Notes: generated by a model from the sequence alone, not told the origin. A DNA stretch of 64,000 nt from Triglochin maritima (GCA_963682175.1 OY821787.1:20190501-20254500), one strand, 5' to 3'; shown: positions 43,129 to 54,764, counted from the stretch's first letter. A program made the numbers and translations.

Positions 43129-44336
43129 TGTTGAGAATTAAATTTATACTGCAAGTGCACGACGTTAATGAAGACGTGGCAAATACGGGTCGAACACAAG
43201 GAGGGAGAGATCTTGTTATTTTTGTGATTTTCGATTAAGGGAAAGGAAGAGGGAGAAATAAGTTGGTTTTTGAGATTTTTGGGTTTTAATTATCTAAAGA
43301 AAGAAACATGAACAAATAAAACTAAAACAAGAACAAAGAGGTGAATTCCGTCGGGTGGAGGTTTAGACATAGGATTTAGATTAGAGAATTCAGAAACTTA
43401 TAATAAATCATGTTAGTTATGAAGCATTACATGATAAATGATTTAACATAAACTCAAGTAATCAAAATATACTAATCAAGAACTTAAAATAATAACATTT
43501 ATTCTCTTCTCTTCACCCTAAATCCGTCACATCCACCCTTTGGAAAGAGTTAGAAACTCATAGAGGGAGGAAGAAGGGGTCCTTGAGGAATTACAAAACA
43601 AAACCAAAAACAAGAAATAAAAGACAGAATTTTATTACTAAACTAAGGACTAAAAATAAAAACAACAACCAAGGACCAAGGATCCTTTTTACATCGTTCT
43701 CGGGGCTATTTATAGTTTCTACAAGGGACTTAAGTATAAAATTGGAAAGTACACGTGTCCAGACACGACTGGACAAAATTGGAGCACACGGATCGACTCT
43801 GGTGCGGCGGAAACGCCACATGGTATTTGTGATTTGCGGCAGAATCGCCGCAAATCATGCTCTGATTAGCTCCAGATTTTGGCCGAATGTTTATGGTATG
43901 ATTTGATCCTCCTTGGCGCGTCTGGATTGATTCTTTCCATTCTTCTGAGGTCCGGATTAATTCCTTAATATATTTGGAGATCTACATTGATTTTTCTTTA
44001 TATTTTCTCCATAATAACTCGTGAATTGCAATTAGGTCCTTGGCTTCTTGCAATTATGTCCCCGGCTACTTTTGTGCTTAAGTCCTTGTTCTTTTTGTAA
44101 TTAGGTCTTGAATGCTTTTATGCTTGGATGCACTTCCATTTGAAACCCGATAAACTTGAACTTGGTCTTTATGATAGAAATGAGTCTCTTGCACGCGTTT
44201 ATGCTCGGGATGTGGGTAATTTGCATTCAGGTCCCTGTATTCAGTAAATAAGACTAAACACATACCTTAGTAGCATTTATTGATATAAAAAGTAATCTAA
44301 ATGAAACACATATGATGCAATGTATGCAATGCATCA
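43129..44336 (-). repeat. Athila-type LTR, second subfamily
   Basis: 1,208 bp, TGTTGAGA to GCATCA in plus-strand reading. Its left end has 'actgcaagtgcacgacg' like the others, but most of the body is different. 'tatttatag' at about 43708 marks the reversed TATA region. It is followed at 44337 by a reversed purine tract (aatacccccatacc). Confidence 0.78.
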
Positions 44337-45756
44337 AATACCCCCATACCTAGATTTTGCTAGTCCCTAGCAAAACAAAATATAACAAAAATAAAAACAG
44401 GGAAATCCTAACTCACTTTCGTAGGAATCACGGTTGCACTTAGCATGTGCAACAAGCCTTTAAACCTCCAAGTTTCCTTAGAGGACGAGTTTTTCTCGTG
44501 AGGGTTTTCAGTTGACACACCCGCAAAGTCTTAAATTCAACATTTCATAAATAACTGTCAATATTTCCACCTCAACCTTATACATCGTACTTAAAATTCT
44601 TGCATGCTTATTATATAAGTCTAACTCATAAATTTTTTGACTTGGTCTTTGTTCCTCCAATATTCACACCACTAACCCTTCTACACATGTTATCACTTAA
44701 ATTATTTTGCACGCCTTCTCTGGTGGTGAAGTATCATTCGGATCAACCATGGCATGAATCATTCTTTTAGCTTTGGGCCTTGAGTATCTTAAAGTATATT
44801 TTTTTTCTTTTTCCGTGATTCAACACATTTGCTTTTTCTGATACTTTTACCCTTTTTGCATTCGTGTAGCGAGTTTGGTCGATAATCCCGAGCTGGCAGA
44901 CTCAAGTTACCGGGTTTCAAGATACCCCTACGGACCAGTGACTCGAAGGCTTGGGCTTTTGTAATCATTTTGCAAAATGTGCTTTCCTCACTTGATTCCT
45001 TTATTTTTACTTTTATTTTCCTCAAGGCTTAATTGCTATTAGATGTCCACACTTCCCGGTATATTTTCCTCAACCTCTGCTTTTTATCAACCACTTCAAA
45101 GATTTGATTCATCCAATTTAAGTGCATACATGTCTTAAAGGGTAATGGGTTATTTCTTTGGAACTTAGATTTATGTCATAGTTTCTACAAGCAGAACTAT
45201 ATAATAAAGAACAAAAAACTCAATGCAATTTGTACTCGGGTTTTGGTGGTTCAATCTTAGGCTATGTCATGGAACATTGAATTTTTTATTTTTTTTATAA
45301 ATAAAAGACAGGTATATATAGATAGATATATACATAAACACCCCCCCACACCTAAATCATGCATTGTCCTCAATGAATGTGAGCAAGATACTACATCGAT
45401 TTATGCATGAAAAAGGAAAGATCTCACCAACGTGAAGTACAAAGGAAATTTCATGGCTCTGTTGATGGACAAAAACCGGAATTCCCTCAAAAAACCTGTG
45501 AGATGCTAAAGAAGGGATAAATACAACAGATGATTTTTTTTTATTATTTATTGTTATACATATATAACTATGTACAAACATAAGTTCCCATCTTCATTTG
45601 TCAGGAGACATCAAATGGAAACCTCAAGAGTGGGTTAGTGCACCTGAAAAGGGAACATGACACCACGTGGGGCCAGAAAATGCATGTGTGGGCTGTCTTC
45701 ACCAAAAGCGCTAGATGAAATGAGAGGTTCATGAATTGGATGCAAAGACGTCTCAT
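44337..45756 (-). other. Reverse Athila-type 3' UTR, second subfamily
   Basis: Contains the reversed polypurine tract (44337-44353), the hairpin element (44433-44499), poorly conserved middle sequence, an AT-rich run (45280-45340) and the internal purine tract plus 'cattgtcctcaatg' block (45341-45380). The small open frame at 44789-45025 is not conserved in relatives. Confidence 0.7.
44433..44499 (-). other. Three-hairpin RNA element with compensatory changes
   Basis: On the minus strand: I ACGAG-aaaaa-CTCGT (44485-44499; the others have AGGAG/CTCCT). II CCTCTAAG-gaaa-CTTGGAGG (44465-44484; the others have CCTCCTTG/CAAGGAGG), with two U-A pairs turned into A-U, one C-G into U-G, and the loop still GNRA. 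III GTTGCAC-atgctaa-GTGCAAC (44433-44453). This copy gives the evidence that pairing is conserved. Confidence 0.72.
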
Positions 45757-46500
45757 TCAAAGGATCAAACTGAAAGTGCTTGAACCTCTCGAGAGTTTGG
45801 GAATTAAGGGGCAACGGAAGAGGAGTTTCTCCCGTTGCGGTGTTGAAGTTATTATAGTCAATCCAAACTCTCCAACTGGTTGGTGCGTCGGAACGAGGTC
45901 CAAAACCTCGTTAGGCATGTCCGACACACCAGGCGAACAAAAAGTGGGTCTCATACCCAAGGTATCTTCTAAGAAACTTCTAATACCCTCATGAGCTATG
46001 TAGTTGTTTGATGTTCCATCATTTCCAAGATAACCAGGAACAATGGTGAGAGGCAGACTCTCATCAGGTTGTTTGAAATTGAGGGTACTAGGGAGATCTT
46101 GCTCTACCAGAGGTGAGTCCTCAAGAGATACAACATGAAGATCATGTGGCTCAAGGGCCACGGGACAAGAAGATAGGGCACAATCCTGTGCCGACTCATA
46201 ATTAAATTGGTCCATGTTTTTCTCAATTTGAATCGAATCCTCCACTAAGTGATCGTGAATTGAAACCCCAAGTCCCTCAGACCGACTAGGAATTTGACTT
46301 TGAAAAATTGTGCTTTGAATTTGTGGATGTGGTGGTGGTTCGATACTAAAAGATGAATCCTCATGTTGACAAGAAAAGTTTCTTTCCTCACTTAATTGCT
46401 GCGACATTTGACTCAATTGCAGTACCATATTGTCTACGGACTGTTGAGTAGTTTTCATGAACGTATGGAAAGCTTGTTCCAAGAAATGTTTTTCTGTCAA
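45757..46500 (-). pseudogene. Athila-type gag C-terminus and linker remnant
   Basis: A 247-codon open frame. A coiled-coil-like N-terminal segment (QSVDNMVLQLSQMSQQLSEE) corresponds to the gag C-terminal helix of relatives (LEMQVSQLAHQFHERE). An acidic, proline-containing spacer follows that includes a single VALEPHDLH unit, the same motif that is repeated at 10023-10218, with its GTGGC/GCCAC inverted repeat at 46146-46161. The C-terminal half has no recognised domain. No intact gag lies upstream. Confidence 0.6.
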
Positions 46501-47236
46501 TTTAAGTAATTATTTTTAATACTTGCTTTTAATATCATGTATGTTTATTGCCTTAATTTTTTGAAATTTTAATATTATGATAATAACTCATTTTCCCCCT
46601 TAAACAACTTGGCCTTTAATAACCCAAAGCAAAAGATTAGACAATATTTGCTAAGTCATTCATCATATAGGATTTGCATGCATTGTATTTTTCTATTATT
46701 TATGATTTCTGTCGTAGATTGTTGGCGTAAGGTACGTACTATGTTTCACTCATCATTCATTACAAAGCACACATTAGTTAGTAGGAGTTGCATTGAAACA
46801 AGAGTGAGGTGAGTGTTTTTTTTGGTGTGTTGTTTGTTAGATTAAGGTATGAAAAACACTTAGGGGGCAGTCACCTATAGGAGATGAGGTGGGGGATTTC
46901 ATCACCCTTTCCTTGGCCCAAAAACCACTTAATAAAATCAATTAGACGTTGGCCCCTAGGATTTTCGGACGCATTAAGGAGAGGAAACCGTTTAAGACCG
47001 TTATGGCCTGAATGTCGTTGCCCATCTAGTCTCCCTGAGATTTTAGGAACCTCCGGGTTCTTGATTTCCTATAGATTAGTGGTCCTCGATGTTTAAGACC
47101 GTTTCGGCCTGAACGTCGTTGCCCATCTAGTCTCCCTGAGATATTAGGGACCTCCGGGTTCTTGATTTCCTACAGACTAGTGGTCCTCGGTGTGACCTCG
47201 AAGTTAGGCGTCGTCTATTACTAAGGACCTATAGTG
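46501..47236 (+). other. Athila-type leader fragment, forward
   Basis: 46501-46596 is AT-rich and unassigned. From about 46597 the sequence follows the leader at 6725-7310 ('caacttggccttta', 'gtgggggatttcatcaccc', 'gttaggcgtcgtcta'). LTR and primer site are missing to the left. Contains a 101-bp tandem duplication. Confidence 0.7.
46990..47191. repeat. Tandem duplication, 101-bp unit
   Basis: 46990-47090 and 47091-47191, starting gtttaagaccg, differing at several positions. The related leader at about 7140-7230 has a single unit. Confidence 0.88.
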
Positions 47237-47450
47237 GACTTTGGGCTTGTTTTGGCCTTGATTGCTTAGTTAGATTTCTAACCTTCCTTATTCCACGCTA
47301 GATTAAGGACTTCATCTCTTCTCCTCTGAGTCATTCTTTTCTCATCTTAATGTCTCCGAATCTTCTCATCTACGAACACATTCTTTTAAATTGAAATTTT
47401 ATTTCTTTTCTGCAATAATAACTATCATTTTTGCCTATGTTTAGATTGAA

Positions 47451-47650
47451 ATGGATCGAGAGTGGATTGTTTCAAACAGATTGAGTGATGAGTATGAGAA
47501 CGGAGTGAATATGTTCTTAGAGGTTGCCAAAAAACATTCTAAGAAAATGAAAGACAGCGACATGGCGTATTGTCCGTGCAATAAGTGTCATAATATGTAC
47601 ACGAATACGACGAATAAAAACAATTTCATCGGATGCTATTTATTTTTGTC
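47451..47650 (+). pseudogene. CACTA transposase-associated domain fragment
   Basis: The ATG at 47451 starts MDREWIVSNRLSDEYENGV, followed by a segment with FLEVAKKH and the zinc-binding-like CPCNKC. This is the usual beginning of CACTA (TNP2-type) transposases (transposase-associated domain, PF13963). A 3' splice-site-like 'tttgcctatgtttag' lies just before. After about 65 codons the frame runs into the subterminal repeats, so an internal deletion has removed the rest. Confidence 0.72.
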
Positions 47651-47659
47651 CAGGTTTAG

Positions 47660-48060
47660 GAATACACGACGGTTGTTTATATTACCCGACGTGTATTCCT
47701 GTAAAGAAAGGAATAGACGTCGGTCGTATGTTGAATCCGACGTATATACTTTAAGGATAGATGTCGTATGTTATTCCACCGACGTCTATACCTAAAGAAT
47801 AGACGTCGCATGTGATTGCGCCGACGTCTATACCTAAAGAATAGACGTCGAGTGTTGTATAGGCCGACGTCTATACGTTAACGAATATACGTCGGCTTCT
47901 AATTACAGCCGACGTCTATTCGTTAGGTATAGACGTCCGCTATACCATAGCCGATGTCTATGTATAGATGACGCACACAAAGACGTCGGATTGGGGAGTG
48001 CTTATATCCGATGTATATAGCCCCGTACATCCGACGTATATTCCATTTTCTGTAGTAGTG
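47660..48060. repeat. CACTA subterminal repeats and terminal inverted repeat
   Basis: The motif ccgacgtctata and its reverse tatagacgtcgg recur about a dozen times in alternating orientation, roughly every 20-50 bases (for example about 47700, 47740, 47780, 47805, 47825, 47848, 47868, 47890, 47910, 47930), ending in the terminal repeat at 48046-48060. In CACTA elements such motifs bind the small transposase protein. Confidence 0.82.
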
Positions 48061-48223
48061 AGACAACACTCCTCCTCCTTGGCAATAAAGAGGTTTAACG
48101 ACTTGTTGCACGTGCTAAGTGCAACCGTGATTCCTACGAAAGTGAGTAATTTCTTGTTTCTCGTTTGCTTTTCTCTTTCTTTGTTTTGCTCGGGAGTAGC
48201 AAAAACTTAGGAGTGGGGGTATT
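48061..48223 (+). other. End of an Athila-type 3' UTR with polypurine tract
   Basis: Starts in the middle of hairpin I. Hairpin II (48074-48093) is damaged by a C-A mismatch and hairpin III (48105-48125) is perfect. The polypurine tract 'aggagtggggg' lies at about 48209-48219. Confidence 0.8.
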
Positions 48224-49586
48224 TGATTGACATTATTTCATGCTTATATTTGTATCTTATATCCATTATCTTACACCTAAGCAATGCTACGTGACGAGTT
48301 TTATGTTTGAATTTCAGAAATAAAGAGGTTTGAACATAAGAGCCATGAAAGGACCCAAAAGCAGGAAAAAGGACTTAATTGTGAGACCTGGGGACTGAGA
48401 TGCAAGGGAGAAGGACCTGAACGTAAGACCGAAGGACCTAAGAGCTAAACAAAAAACTCCACACCATCATGGGGAGTATTTTGGCAATTCGATTCGGGTC
48501 GGAGTTCCAATAAACAAAGTAGATGCATCCAAGACCAAGAAATACTTCAAGCAAAGCCCAACACGAAATCCAAATGGATCTGGAGCTTATAGACCGCAAA
48601 TTGGCAGTCTGGGACCGCTAATTGGCGGTCCACATAGCTCTGGATCCGCTAAGATTTGTCGAGCACGTGTATTTGTGTATGCTTAGTCTATTTTTGGTAG
48701 TTGTTTAGTCCCACATCGGGGGATTGTCCCGGATTAGCTTTTTCCATGCCTATAAATAGAACTCTTCACCTTACATTGTAACTACCCATTGCTTGGTGGC
48801 ATTCTCTCTACTAAGGAGTGAGCCTTGAAGCAAAAAGTCAACGTGGAGAAATATGTGATATTAATGAGTACTTCCATCCCCACTTGGGGGTGGAGAAATA
48901 TATGATATGATCATGTAGTGTATTAAGTATGTGTTATCTTAATCCCTTGAGCTTTATATGATTTCCATAACCATCTAATGGGTTTTCACTCTTATCTTTG
49001 ATATGCTAATGCTCTTGAATGAAGCTTAGCTTATGCTTTGATTAGTGGACCTATTTTATGGGGATTGATAAGGTTAGGATATGGATGGAATTAATATTGG
49101 AAACACAATTTGTAGTGTATGTACTATTGTTGCCTTTACCTTAGTTATTTATATTGGGTTATCTTAATTCATGTGGATGCATAGTAGGGTCTAGTCTTTA
49201 TACATGACTTCATTTAGCTTCATTCCAATTATTGTCTTGTATGTTTTAAAGATGTAGTCTTATCTTAATTCATGTGGAGGCAAAGTTGGATTTAGTTTTA
49301 TGCTTTCATGCACTACATGTTGTGAGGAGCATAATTGAACACACACACACACACATCTTTATATTCACATTATTTCTCTACCCCCTATGGGGTTTAGTTT
49401 TTATTGCAAATCTTTCATTTCCTTTTGCATTCTAGTGTAGTTTAGTGTAATCAATCTTTCTCTCTTTTCTTTACCACTCGCCTTCACACAAACCAAACGT
49501 TGACACACCTCCCAGTGGAGGACCCATATTTGCCACCGCTTCAGCGCGGCCGTGCACTTGCGGTTTAATATAAAATGAATCAATCA
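48224..49586 (+). repeat. Athila-type 3' LTR
   Basis: TGATTGACATT (48224) to ...gaatcaatca (49586). A U3 palindromic repeat lies near 48595-48630, TATAAATAG at about 48752, and there is a deletion of about 0.2 kb near 48840 relative to 12660-12890. It is followed directly by a reversed gag of another element. Confidence 0.85.
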
Positions 49587-49591
49587 GTTGG

Positions 49592-51080
49592 CTAGGCAGG
49601 CTCCCTCTCTCGCTCATGTACATACTGAGCCAACTGACCCATCTGAAGCTCGAGAGATTTGATGGTCTGCGAATTCGAAGTGAGAACTTGACTCGTGGAT
49701 GACATAATGTTTTTTAAAGAGTTCTCAAGTCCACGAGTTAAGTACTCAAGCGAATTAAACCGGGTTTCCAAGTTGTTTGAATTTGGGAAACTTGGTTGGT
49801 TGGTGTTCTGACTTTGGGGTGGTTGATGAGACTGTGAATGCATGGGAGGGTAGTGTGGTCGGTTAGATGGTCGAGAAAAGTTTGAAGGACCACCTGAGGC
49901 ATTGTTATGGTTCCATGAAAAATTTGGGTGGTTCCTCCATCCAGGGTTATATGATGATGAATATGGGTCATTCCTGGATCTATCATAGATGGCATTTACA
50001 TGTTCCATCTCAGGAGGAATGGATGCACACTCACCCCCTATAGGACCTATCCTACCACATAAATGACATGGAACTGAACCAGATGCAGACACATGAGATA
50101 CATCGTGCTGGTTTTGGAGCTCAATCGAATCCATACGGCACATTAAGGCCGCCATGCGTGCCTCGGTGGCCGTAGTGGTATCGACGGCTATGCGGCACGC
50201 GATCTAGTCGAGTTTGCATTTGCGATCCTCGCTCCTATGCTAGATGATGCAGGTGGTTCCCTTACACTTTCCGATTGCATGGTTTTCTTAACGAGGTCTT
50301 CTAGGAAAGCCCATGCCTCCTCTTCATCCTTTCCCAAGAACTCTACTTGACACATGGACTCAAGGAGCATTCGGAACGGGATGTGAAGACCCTCATAAAC
50401 AATCTGACACAGGTGCCACAACTCGATGCCATGGTGAGGGTATGAGGATAGTAGCTCCTTGAACCTATTTAAGTATGCATGGAATGATTCAGTCTCATGT
50501 TGATAGAACGAATTGATTTTGTTCCTCAATTTTTGAGTCCGATGATTTGGAAAATACTTTTTGAGGAATGCATACTGAAACTCATCCCAAGTCCAATGGC
50601 ATTCGCCTGGTTGCTGTACAACCACTTCTTGGTATCATCCTTCAGCGCAAAGGGGACAAGCCTAAGATGAATGGAGTGTGTGCTAAGTTGTTGCAGTTTG
50701 AACAAAGCACAGACCTCCTCAAATTCCCTTAGAAAGATATAGGGCTCACCTTTCCCAGTGAAATGAGGGAGCATGGAAATAAACTGAGGCTTAACCTAAA
50801 AATGGTTCCCATTTGCCTCTGGCAATACGATGCAGGAGGGTAAACCTGTCCGGCTCGGGTAGCATTGATCACGAAGAGGTATGGGAATGACAACTGGAAG
50901 AACAGGTCGAACAGATGGGTCCAGCAACTGCTCCTCCTCACGGAAATTAGCAGCCATTGAACCCGGACAATGTGCGACACGAGAGGAGGAAGCCGTCGAG
51001 AAATCGACTATCGAAGCCGGATTGACAACGCTCCTCGTCAAATGACCACTCTCGTCTCGTGTCCACGAAAGCATGCACAA
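49592..51080 (-). pseudogene. Athila-type gag, reverse, broken
   Basis: Domain order matches 7361-8826. The N-terminal region (51080-50796) has PSCIVLPEANGNHF. The Retrotrans_gag-type region (50774-50188) has FLREFEEVCALFKLQ, DEFQYAFLKKYFPNH, ESFHAYLNRFKELL and LCQIVYEGL. A zinc-knuckle-like CHLCGRIGPIGGEC follows (about 50025-50065), then YNPGWRNHPNFSWNHNN and the C-terminal helix LELQMGQLAQYVHERERE. Frame changes occur near 50780 and 50560, and stops near 50190. It is better preserved than the forward copy, which lacks the knuckle. Confidence 0.85.
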
Positions 51081-52063
51081 AGGTGCACACAGCAGAGAAC
51101 GGTAGAAGTCCTTATGCTACGGCGGATGGGTATAGGTAGAAGCACACAAGCAAACAAGGCCTAAGCAATCCTAAGGTCGCTATAGGTCCTTAAAGCTAGA
51201 TGACGCCTAACTGCGAGGTCACACGGCCTCAACACGCCTCACCCCCGTACGACGAGGACCACAAAGTCCAGCAAGTGAGCCATGATCCGGAGATCTCGTC
51301 TCTCCTACAATCGACAAAGTGGGCAACGCCGATCAGGTCATGACGGTCGGGACCGGATCACTCTCCTAATGCGCCCGAAATCCTTAAGGCCAATGTCTAC
51401 TTGATTTTAAAAATTGGGCTCTTTATTAATGTGGTTTGTGGGGGTGAAGGAAAGGGTGATGAAATACCCCACATTATCTTTTATGGGACAACCCCTCCAT
51501 AGTAGCGTTTTGGAGTCTTAATCTAACAATCAACTCTCCAAACAAACACTCAACTCACACTTGTTTCAAAACACTTCCTACTAACTAATGCATTTTCATA
51601 CGAAATGCATGAATGAGAGTAGAAGGTGCGTACCTCACACCATCACTCAGCAACTAAAAATAAAGCTAAAATGAAAGACAATCTATATGCCTAAGTCACA
51701 TACATGATGTATGACCTAAACAAAAAGAATGCCTAATCTTTTGCTTTGGGTTTAGGGTCCAAGTTGCTTAAAGGAGGTTTGATTATTGATCTGGGAACAA
51801 AATATGTCAAAACATACCAAATCAAGTCCCAGATCACTACATGAATTGTGGTAACAACACAAAGAAATTAGAAGATAAACAGAGCTCACCATAACGCCAA
51901 TTGGCGGTCTCAGACAGCTGATTGGCGGTCCAAAGTGCCCAGGTTGGCCTCTAACTTCTCCTGCTGCTCCTCCTGGCCACGCCAAGTCTCCTGAAACAAG
52001 ACAAACTACACAAAACAAATTAAATCCATTCGAATCGTCCAAACAAGAGTTTGGACTGGCACC
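51081..52063 (-). other. Reverse Athila-type leader
   Basis: Counterpart of 6431-7360. Contains the 'ggggtatttcatcaccc'-type block (about 51455-51475) and the ccaattggcggtc motif pair (51897-51932). No gene. Confidence 0.75.
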
Positions 52064-52081
52064 TCCCCGGCAACAGTGCCA
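52064..52081 (-). other. Primer-binding site, tRNA-Asp type
   Basis: The reverse strand reads TGGCACTGTTGCCGGGGA, two bases different from the canonical site. Six bases from the LTR. Confidence 0.85.
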
Positions 52082-52087
52082 AAAACT

Positions 52088-53485
52088 TGTTGAACGTTTT
52101 AATTAAACCGCAAGTGCACGGCCGCGTTGAAGCGGTGGAAAATACGTGTCGTCGTCAGGGAGGTGAGTAGTCTCTCGTTTGCATGAAATCAAGTGGCAAA
52201 AAAATGGAGAAGAGAGTGGATTATGCTACGCTACACTACACTACGAAGTATGAAATGCGAAAGAAAACAACAAACGATTAACTAAAAACTTAACTAAGAA
52301 CGAAAGAAGAGTGCTGGAATTTAGAAATCGAAAAACCCCTAAGGGGTGGAGTGAGTGCACACATACAAAGAGGTGGGTGTTGAACAAATTCTTTAACCAC
52401 AAATGAAGGTGGTGTTATCATGCATAGGAAGTGTCTAAGTGTTACGGCAAAACCTATCAATCCATTCACCAACCTAGTTGATTTAACATTTACATATACA
52501 AGTTGTTTATTTCAGAACTTCAACAAGCATGAGAAGTGTCTAATCATTTTGGCAAAACTCATCAAGTTATAAATTCTATCCTAAATAAGCAAGCATACAT
52601 TCAAGTTTTATCAACAAATTGGGAATAAAGCAGTCATTCCATTCTCATTTGCATGTATGTACATCTACTCCACCCCCCAAAGGGGATGGAACTACTCACT
52701 ACAAATTAGACTAATTATTAAACTAAGCAAAGAAAGCATATTAACTAAGCTATTAAAAACTAATGAAATGAAATTAAGCAAAGTAAAACAAACAACATCA
52801 AACAAATAACTTAATAAAAAAACTTTTATTAAGATGACTCAAAATTCAAGTAGCATCCTCCGACTTTAGTGTGTGCTTCAAGGCCTCACTTCAGTCGGAA
52901 GAATAGCCACTCAAAATAAGAAGTGATTACATTAGAAGGTGAAGAGTTCTATTTATAGCCATAGAAAAAGGCACTACGGGACAATCCCCCGATGTGGGAC
53001 TAAACAGATACCAAAAAATAGCCTAAACAAACACTAATACATATGCTCCAGAAAACTCAGCGGATCCGGGACGATCCGAACCGCCAATTGGCTGTTCCAG
53101 ACCGCCAATTGGCGGTCTACAGGATCCGGATCACACTCAGATTTGTTGTGGGCTTTTCTTGGTATATTTTCTGGTCTTGGATGCATTTACTTGGCTTGTT
53201 GGAGTTCCGACCCGAATCAAATTGCTAAAATACTCCCCATGATGGTGTAGAGTATTTTGTTTTGCTCCTAGGTCCTTCGGTCTTACGTTCAGGTCCTTCT
53301 CCCTTGCATCTCAGTCCCCAGATCTCACAATTGAGTCATTTTCCCTCCTTTTGGGTCCTTTTATGCTTCATCTCTTCAAACCTATTTATTCCTGAAAATT
53401 AAACATTAAAATCGTTACATAGGATTGTTTAGGTGAAAGATAGTGGATATAAGATACAAATATAAGCATGAAATAATGTTAATCA
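52088..53485 (-). repeat. Reverse Athila-type 5' LTR
   Basis: 1,398 bp; plus-strand ends TGTTGAACG and ...GTTAATCA. U3 includes the perfect 18-bp palindrome GACCGCCAATTGGCGGTC at 53100-53117. The reversed TATA box ctatttata lies near 52950. Confidence 0.86.
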
Positions 53486-53582
53486 TTAGGATTTCCCTGT
53501 TCTACGAATGATTGTTCCTTTCTTTTATTTTTCCCTTTCTTTGTTTTGCTCAGGACTAGCAAAAGTTTGGTGTGGGGGTATT
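53486..53582 (+). other. Tail of an Athila-type 3' UTR (element E)
   Basis: 'ttaggatttccctgttc' matches the reverse of 44396-44412. The polypurine tract gtttggtgtggggg ends at about 53578. The hairpin element is lost to the left. Confidence 0.75.
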
Positions 53583-54086
53583 TGATTAACATCATATCAT
53601 GCATATATTTGTGTCTTATATGCATTATCTTTCACCAAAACAATGCTACGTAACGAGTTTAATGTTTAAGTTTCAGGAATAAGCAGGTTTGGGAAGGCAC
53701 AAAAAGGACTCAAAAGCAAGAAAAACGACATGAGTTGCAAGACTTGGGGACTGAGATGCAAGAAGGAAGGACCCTGATGTAAGCCCAAAAGACCAATGAG
53801 CAAATCAAGAAACTCCACACCATCACGAAGAGTATTTTGGTAATTCCATTCGGGACTGAGCTCCAACAACCGACTTGGATGCATCACACATGACGAAAGC
53901 AAGTCAGACCACTACACTCAAAATATAGACTCGATCCAGAGTCCATAGACCGCCAATTGATGGTCGGGTCAGCTCTGTATTCCCTAAGACTTTGGCAGGT
54001 CATGTATTAGGTTGTATTTAGTCCATTTTTTGTATGCGTTTAGTCCCATACGGGGGGATTGTCATGGATTACCTTTTTCTATGGCT

Positions 54087-54094
54087 ATAAATAG
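54087..54094. other. Target-site duplication ATAAATAG (left)
   Basis: 8 bp, repeated at 54757-54764 right of the MITE. An 8-bp duplication is the hallmark of hAT elements. The duplicated bases are the LTR TATA box itself. Confidence 0.92.
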
Positions 54095-54756
54095 CAAGGT
54101 TTTAAAAACCGAACCGGACCGGAAGGTTCGACCCGGTCAAACCGGGAACCGATAGTTCAGCGGTCGGTTCAACTAAAAAACCGAGCATCTACTCGAACTG
54201 TTCTGAACCGGATTGAACCCGGTCCGACGGGGTTGGACAGGACGTAAAAGTATTTCAAATTTTCCTAATTGTTAAAATCAGAAAATATGAGGATTTTTTT
54301 CTATTTTTACAAACCAAAATCCATCCCCCACAATCCCTTCTCTCCCTTACCAAATCCATTCATAAGTATGATGTCGTGGATAATATTGAAGATTGATTTT
54401 GGTTTTAGATTCTTAATCCAAATAATACTTTCTCTAATTCTTATTCAAGCAAATTTGTTCCGTTAAGTAAAGATAACAAATTTACTGAGTTAAGCAAATT
54501 GTGTTTGATATCATGAATTATATTTAATGTTTGGTGTGTATATATTAAATAATTTTACAGAAATCGGTTCAAACCGGTCCGACCACCGGTCCGACCGTTA
54601 ATATTTATTCGGTCCGGTCCAACTTCGGGTCTCAAAAATTATGATGTCATGCTGACGTCATCAACGGTCCGACCGTGGTTGGACCGTGGTTCGACCACAT
54701 TGAACCAAAACCAAAGCTTTATCGGTTCGATGACCGGTTCAGTTCTGAAAACCTTG
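54095..54756. mobile_element. hAT-type MITE, 662 bp
   Basis: Terminal inverted repeats CAAGGTTTT... (54095) and ...AAAACCTTG (54756); over 23 bases, caaggttttaaaaaccg/aaccgg pairs with caaggttttcagaactg/aaccgg. An 8-bp target duplication flanks it. Both subterminal regions are rich in ccggtccgacc-type motifs in both orientations; the middle is AT-rich with no transposase. It is non-autonomous and needs a hAT transposase from elsewhere. Confidence 0.92.
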
Positions 54757-54764
54757 ATAAATAG
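54757..54764. other. Target-site duplication ATAAATAG (right)
   Basis: Pairs with 54087-54094. Here it is preceded by G instead of T, so the right copy reads gataaatag. Confidence 0.92.

Larger units (their letters stand above)
43129..46500 (-). mobile_element. Reverse Athila-type element of a second subfamily, truncated
   Basis: Reading right to left: gag-linker remnant (46500-45757), 3' UTR (45756-44337), 3' LTR (44336-43129). All of pol, the 5' LTR and the primer site are missing. Its LTR is clearly diverged from the others in this window while sharing the terminal 'gtgcacttgcag' block, so it represents a separate subfamily. It sits inside or against the third ORF at 42436-43113. Confidence 0.75.
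47237..48060 (+). mobile_element. CACTA transposon remnant with intact right end
   Basis: The right end is ...TTTTCTGTAGTAGTG (48046-48060), the reverse complement of a CACTACTACAGAAAA terminal inverted repeat. Inside lie a transposase-associated domain (47451-47650) and a subterminal repeat region. The left terminal repeat is missing; the left limit given is only where leader similarity ends. The right flank 'agacaacactcctcc' is Athila-type 3' UTR, normally preceded by 'ccctcagg', so the element jumped into the hairpin I region. Confidence 0.72.
49587..53485 (-). mobile_element. Reverse Athila-type element, 5' half only
   Basis: Reading right to left: 5' LTR (53485-52088), primer site (52081-52064), leader, gag (51080-49592), cut at 49587 by the forward LTR. 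Pol and the 3' LTR are missing. On the right, the LTR tip TGATTAAC abuts 'ttagg', part of another Athila-type 3' UTR (E), so this element inserted there. Confidence 0.82.
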
